A DNA stretch of 64,000 nt from Streptantibioticus parmotrematis (GTDB lineage: Bacteria; Actinomycetota; Actinomycetes; Streptomycetales; Streptomycetaceae), in the NCBI RefSeq assembly GCF_019890615.1, contig NZ_JAINVZ010000022.1:1-64000 (forward strand), in the 5' to 3' direction. The translations under genes were made by a program, and so were the position numbers. Shown in pieces: positions 60,665-64,000 of the stretch (position 1 is its first letter; each line of letters begins with the position of its first letter). The notes beneath the pieces are model-generated. The model saw only the letters and a list, made by a program, of their open reading frames with translations, was not told the DNA's origin and searched no databases.

Positions 60665-61915
60665 ATGACCACCCGGAACGCCGAGAGCGGCGGCACCCGC
60701 GTCACGAGCCCCGGCGGCCTGTCACCCGCCCGCCTGGAGCGCATGCACACGATCATGTCCCGGCACGTGGAACGCGGCGACCTGCCGGGGCTGATCACGT
60801 GCGTCAGCAGGCGGGGCGAGACGCATGTGGACGTGATCGGGGACATGGAGTTCGGGCCCGGGGCGCGGCCGATGCGGCGGGACACGATCTTCCGGATCTC
60901 CTCGATGACCAAGCCGGTGATCGCGGTGGCCACGATGATCCTGCTGGAGGAGTGTGTTCTGCGGCTCGACGAGCCGGTCGACCGGCTGCTGCCGGAACTG
61001 GCGGACCGGCGGGTGCTCACCCGTCCTGACGCCCCGCTGGACGACACCGTGGCGGCCGAACGGCCCATCACGGTGCGGGACTTGCTGACGTTCCGGATGG
61101 GATTCGGGATGCTGCTGGGGGCGGATGACCACCCCGTCGTGAAGGCGGCGCAGGAGCGCGGGGTGGCGACCGGGGTGCCGAACCCGGCCGAGCCGCCGGA
61201 GCCGGACGAGTGGATGCGGCGGCTGGGCGAGTTGCCGCTGATGGCACAGCCGGGCGAACGGTGGCTCTACAACACCGGTTCGCAGGTGCTGGGCGTGCTG
61301 ATCGCGCGGGCGAGCGGGCAGGCGCTGGGCGACTTCCTGCGCGAGCGGATCTTCGAGCCGCTGGGCATGCGGGACACCGGTTTCCACGTCCCCGCCGACC
61401 GGCTGGACCGGCTGGCGACCTCGTACATGGCCAACCACCACGAGGGCGGCCGGATGGAGGTGTACGACGGCGTGACGGACAGCCAGTGGGCGGCCGAGCC
61501 CGCGTTCCCGGACGGCGCGGCGGGCTTGGTCTCGACGGTGGACGACTATCTGGCGTTCGGTCAGATGATGCTGAACGAGGGCGAGTTGGCAGGCGAACGC
61601 GTCATCTCGCGCCCTTCGGTGACGTTGATGACGACCGATCACCTGACGGGTCACCAGAAGAGCATCTCGGAGATGGCCCCCGGCACGTGGGCGAACGCGG
61701 GATGGGGCTTCGGCGTCTCGGTGGTCACCGGCCGCGACGGCATCGCCGCCACCCCCGGCCGCTACGGCTGGGACGGCGGCCTCGGCACCAACTGGTCGTC
61801 GGACCCGGCCGAGCGGATGGTGTCCATCATGATGACCCAGCGAGCGGAGTTCCCGTTCTTCAGCAACGTCCACCGCGACTTCTGGGTGGCGTCGTACCAG
61901 TCGATCGCGGACTGA
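60665..61915 (+). CDS. Beta-lactamase-fold serine hydrolase (class C / EstB-like)
   Basis: 416 residues from ATG 60665; a GTG at 60641 overlapping the sigma factor stop (GTGA) is the alternative. The active-site motifs are SSMTKPVIA (SxxK) and WLYNTGSQVLGVLI (YxN). The rest follows the serine hydrolase family: DLLTFRMGFGML, LGMRDTGFHVPADRLDRLATSY, AAGLVSTVDDYLAFGQMMLNEG, YGWDGGLGTNWSSDPAERM. No signal peptide is present, so it is probably a cytoplasmic esterase or peptidase rather than a resistance enzyme. It lies in the ECF42 operon by spacing. Confidence 0.93.
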   Translation: MTTRNAESGGTRVTSPGGLSPARLERMHTIMSRHVERGDLPGLITCVSRRGETHVDVIGDMEFGPGARPMRRDTIFRISSMTKPVIAVATMILLEECVLRLDEPVDRLLPELADRRVLTRPDAPLDDTVAAERPITVRDLLTFRMGFGMLLGADDHPVVKAAQERGVATGVPNPAEPPEPDEWMRRLGELPLMAQPGERWLYNTGSQVLGVLIARASGQALGDFLRERIFEPLGMRDTGFHVPADRLDRLATSYMANHHEGGRMEVYDGVTDSQWAAEPAFPDGAAGLVSTVDDYLAFGQMMLNEGELAGERVISRPSVTLMTTDHLTGHQKSISEMAPGTWANAGWGFGVSVVTGRDGIAATPGRYGWDGGLGTNWSSDPAERMVSIMMTQRAEFPFFSNVHRDFWVASYQSIAD

Positions 61916-61939
61916 TCCCACGGGAGGGACGGCGACGGC

Positions 61940-62719
61940 TCACTCCGGCGGGACGCTGTAGCGGTCCAGCGTCGCCTTGGACACCGACGTGTCGAGCAGG
62001 CGCAGTTCCCACGGGCCGGTGTTGACGTCGAAGTCCTTGCCGAATCCGACCCACTTGCCCGCCATCCGGCGCCCGGTGGGCTCGACGAGCAACTGGACGG
62101 CGCCGTGGTACGTGGCGCCCTGGTAGTAGCCGTCGCGCGCGGTCCGTTCCGTCCACGTCCCGGTGACCACGCTGCGGTCGATCGTCAGGTCGAGGGCGAG
62201 CGGGGACGCCGGGTTGGACGACGCCTCCGGCAGTGACCGCGCCGTCAGCCGGGTGCCGTGCTGGACCAGCACCACGTGGTGCCTGCCTTCGAACGTGGCG
62301 TCGCGGCCCGACGAGTAGAACTCGTACCGCGACAGCCAGACACCGCCGTACGTCTCGCTGGCGGAACGCGGTACCGCGCGCGGCGCGGGCGAGGCGGCGG
62401 CCACGCCGTCCGGCGCCGGGGACAGGTCGTGGCCCCCCGATCCGTCGTCGCGCACCCTGGCCATCGGCACCTGCGGGACGAAGCCCAGGGCTTCGAGCGG
62501 GACGCCGGTGACGCGTTCCAGCGCGCGGGCGTAGACCGGTCGCGGAGAACGGCTGGTCCCGGCCTCCCAGCGCTGCACGAGCCGCTTGCTCGCCTCGTTC
62601 GGCTCCCCCAGCTCCACACCCGCCCGCCGCAGCGCCCTGGCGAGGTCGTCCTGGCTCATCCGCAGCCCGATCCGTACGGCCCGCAGCACGTCGTTCGGCG
62701 CGTCCCCGATGGTCGTCAT
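61940..62719 (-). CDS. XRE family helix-turn-helix protein with C-terminal beta domain
   Basis: 259 residues from ATG 62719. Residues 8-75 are an HTH: DVLRAVRIGLRMSQDDLARALRRAGVELGEPNEASKRLVQRWEAG. After a linker, residues ~120-255 form a beta-rich domain (ETYGGVWLSRYEFYSSGRDATFEGRHHVVLVQHGTRLTARSL, GTWTERTARDGYYQGATYHGAVQLLVEPTGRRMAGKWVGFGKDFDVNTGPWEL), found in many actinobacterial XRE proteins and of unknown ligand. TAGCGT ends six bases before the ATG, which suggests a leaderless transcript. It is convergent with the hydrolase gene. Confidence 0.9.
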   Translation of the reverse strand: MTTIGDAPNDVLRAVRIGLRMSQDDLARALRRAGVELGEPNEASKRLVQRWEAGTSRSPRPVYARALERVTGVPLEALGFVPQVPMARVRDDGSGGHDLSPAPDGVAAASPAPRAVPRSASETYGGVWLSRYEFYSSGRDATFEGRHHVVLVQHGTRLTARSLPEASSNPASPLALDLTIDRSVVTGTWTERTARDGYYQGATYHGAVQLLVEPTGRRMAGKWVGFGKDFDVNTGPWELRLLDTSVSKATLDRYSVPPE

Positions 62720-62933
62720 GGCGTCACGCTAGCGCCAATTCCCTTCCTATGACACCCATTTGACGTCCCCGACCGGCACCCGGCCGACGCTGTCCCCGCC
62801 GTCACGACAGCACTGTCTCCGCCGTCGCGACGGCACACGGTCACCTCGGCCTGGCCGCCCTGTCGCTGTCCGCGCTGCGCGTTACGCAGCGGCCCGCAGG
62901 ACGTCCACACGGCGAGGCGGTCAGAATGGACGG

Positions 62934-63836
62934 GTGAGACCGACCGCCGACCTCCTCGCCGCCCTCGAGGAGAGACCGCCCTCCCCCCTCCAGGGCGTCC
63001 ATGACGACGCGCTCACCCGGCGTGGGGTTCGGCTGCTGCTCAAGCGGGACGATCTCGTTCATCCCGATCTGCCGGGTAACAAATGGCGCAAGCTGCGGCT
63101 CAACCTTGCCGCTGTCCTGGAGTCCGGCGGCGGCGCTCTGCTGACGTTCGGCGGGGCCTACTCCAATCACCTTCGGGCGACCGCGGCCGCCGGGCGGATG
63201 CTGGGGCTGGACACGATCGGGGTCGTGCGGGGGGACGAGCTGGCCTCGCGGCCGCTCAACGCCTCGCTCGCGCGGGCCGCCGACGACGGCATGCGCCTGC
63301 ACTTCGTCACCCGGGCCGACTACCGCCGCAAGACCGACCCCGCCTTCCTGGCCGGCCTGGAGAAACGGTTCGGCGACTTCCATCTCGTGCCCGAGGGCGG
63401 CAGCAACGCCCTCGCCGTCCTCGGCTGCGTCGACCTCGGGCGGGAGCTGCGCGGCCACGCCGACGTGGTCGCCGTCGCCTGCGGCACCGGCGGCACCCTG
63501 GCCGGGCTGGCGGCGGGGCTCGACCCGGCCGACCAGCGCGTCATCGGCTTCCCCGTGCTCAAGGGCGGCGGCTTCCTCGCCGACGACATCGCGCGCCTCC
63601 AGACCGAGGCGTTCGGCGGCCCACGCGGCGACTGGAGCCTGGACACCCGCTTCCACTGCGGCGGCTACGCCCGCGTCCCGCCCCGACTGCGGTCGTTCGC
63701 CGAGGAGTTCGGGCAGCAGCACGGCCTCACGCCCGACCTCACGTACGTGGCGAAGATGCTGCTGGGGGTGCGCACGCTGGCCGAGGAGGGCGCGTTCGCA
63801 CCGGGTACGCGCGTCGCCGCCGTGATCACCGGCTGA
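62934..63836 (+). CDS. PLP-dependent ACC deaminase / D-cysteine desulfhydrase family enzyme
   Basis: 300 residues from GTG 62934 (VRPTADLLAALEERPPSPLQ); CAGAAT lies seven bases before it, again a leaderless type. Fold type II features: LLLKRDDLVHPDLPGNKWRKLR with the PLP lysine in the NKxRKL box, LTFGGAYSNHLRATAAAG, LVPEGGSNALAVLGCVDL, CGTGGTLAGLAAGL for phosphate binding. Members deaminate ACC or release sulfide from D-cysteine; which one applies depends on active-site residues I cannot judge here. Confidence 0.92.
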   Translation: MRPTADLLAALEERPPSPLQGVHDDALTRRGVRLLLKRDDLVHPDLPGNKWRKLRLNLAAVLESGGGALLTFGGAYSNHLRATAAAGRMLGLDTIGVVRGDELASRPLNASLARAADDGMRLHFVTRADYRRKTDPAFLAGLEKRFGDFHLVPEGGSNALAVLGCVDLGRELRGHADVVAVACGTGGTLAGLAAGLDPADQRVIGFPVLKGGGFLADDIARLQTEAFGGPRGDWSLDTRFHCGGYARVPPRLRSFAEEFGQQHGLTPDLTYVAKMLLGVRTLAEEGAFAPGTRVAAVITG

Positions 63837-63851
63837 CGGCACCGCCCCCCC

Positions 63852-64000
63852 TCAGTCCTCCAGCCGTTCCACCGCCGCCTCCTCCAGGTCCAGCCTGCGC
63901 AGCAGCGTTCGCAGCATCTCGTCGTCGATGCGGCGCGCGTCCCGCAGGCCCACGAAGACGTCGCGTTCGGCGGCGATCATCTCGCGGCTCAGTCTGCGGT
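63852..64000 (-). CDS. C-terminus of a probable Na+/H+ antiporter (partial)
   Basis: The window ends inside this minus-strand gene; only about 49 C-terminal residues are visible: LSREMIAAERDVFVGLRDARRIDDEMLRTLLRRLDLEEAAVERLED before the stop at 63852-63854. This end is typical of the cytoplasmic tail of actinobacterial CPA1-type Na+/H+ antiporters. The assignment rests on that tail alone. Confidence 0.65.
   Translation of the reverse strand, partial: RRLSREMIAAERDVFVGLRDARRIDDEMLRTLLRRLDLEEAAVERLED

Overview
The window is high-GC actinobacterial chromosome, almost certainly Streptomyces or a close relative. Evidence: strong GC bias at third codon positions, many GTG starts, GTGA/ATGA gene overlaps, a conservon (cvnABCD), a KGD-type 2-oxoglutarate decarboxylase/dehydrogenase, a nickel superoxide dismutase with its SodX peptidase, and a HAIR-type HspR operator in front of lon. 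From memory, the order sodN-sodX / malic enzyme / kgd / two-component system / lon / conservon / SEDS-PBP pair matches a conserved part of the Streptomyces core chromosome. I saw no tRNA, rRNA, insertion sequence, integrase or CRISPR array.

Layout. 0-2 kb: end of a SEDS glycosyltransferase and its partner penicillin-binding protein. 2-4.7 kb: two divergent carboxylate-bridged diiron proteins (ferritin-like and AurF-like) and a small protein. 4.7-8.4 kb: aldo/keto reductase, divergent ArsR-type regulator, secreted NlpC/P60 hydrolase. 8.4-14.5 kb: conservon with a styrene-monooxygenase-like flavoprotein as its last gene. 15-18.3 kb: PP2C-like protein, secreted GH25 muramidase, MarR regulator with coding minisatellites, small conserved protein. 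18.5-28 kb: lon, spermidine-synthase-like methyltransferase, OmpR-type two-component pair, kgd with a strong terminator.

28-40 kb (minus strand): a seven-gene unit that looks like a biological-conflict or signalling system. In transcription order it encodes a trypsin-co-occurring small protein (Trypco1/CU044_2847 type), a trypsin-like protease with VMAP-type C-terminus, a MoxR AAA+ ATPase, a SAV_2336-type vWA/TPR protein, a short FxsA-like peptide, an FxsB-like radical SAM/SPASM maturase and an FxsT-like TIR/NB-ARC/TPR protein. The peptide resembles FxsA leaders but lacks the FxSxx-COOH end and instead carries Y-H-E-D near its C-terminus. I consider this the most interesting locus in the window. 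A 427-bp imperfect inverted repeat lies just upstream of the first gene.

40.6-54.4 kb: DUF6104-type small protein, DUF4097/PadR operon with palindromic operators, quinone oxidoreductase, malic enzyme, methyltransferase, CGNR zinc finger protein, sodX/sodN with a structured sodN 3' end, a DUF4097 paralogue with a ribbon-helix-helix protein and a large operator array, PatB-type C-S lyase, MmyB-type regulator with a divergent zinc alcohol dehydrogenase, and an alpha/beta hydrolase. 54.5-58.6 kb: a translationally coupled XRE / ImmA-IrrE protease / MAB_1171c-type membrane protein / MpaB-type oxygenase operon and a divergent orphan. 58.7-64 kb: DGPF (YciI) protein with an ECF42 sigma factor and its predicted promoter, a class C beta-lactamase-fold hydrolase, an XRE protein, an ACC deaminase/D-cysteine desulfhydrase-type PLP enzyme, and the tail of a probable Na+/H+ antiporter.
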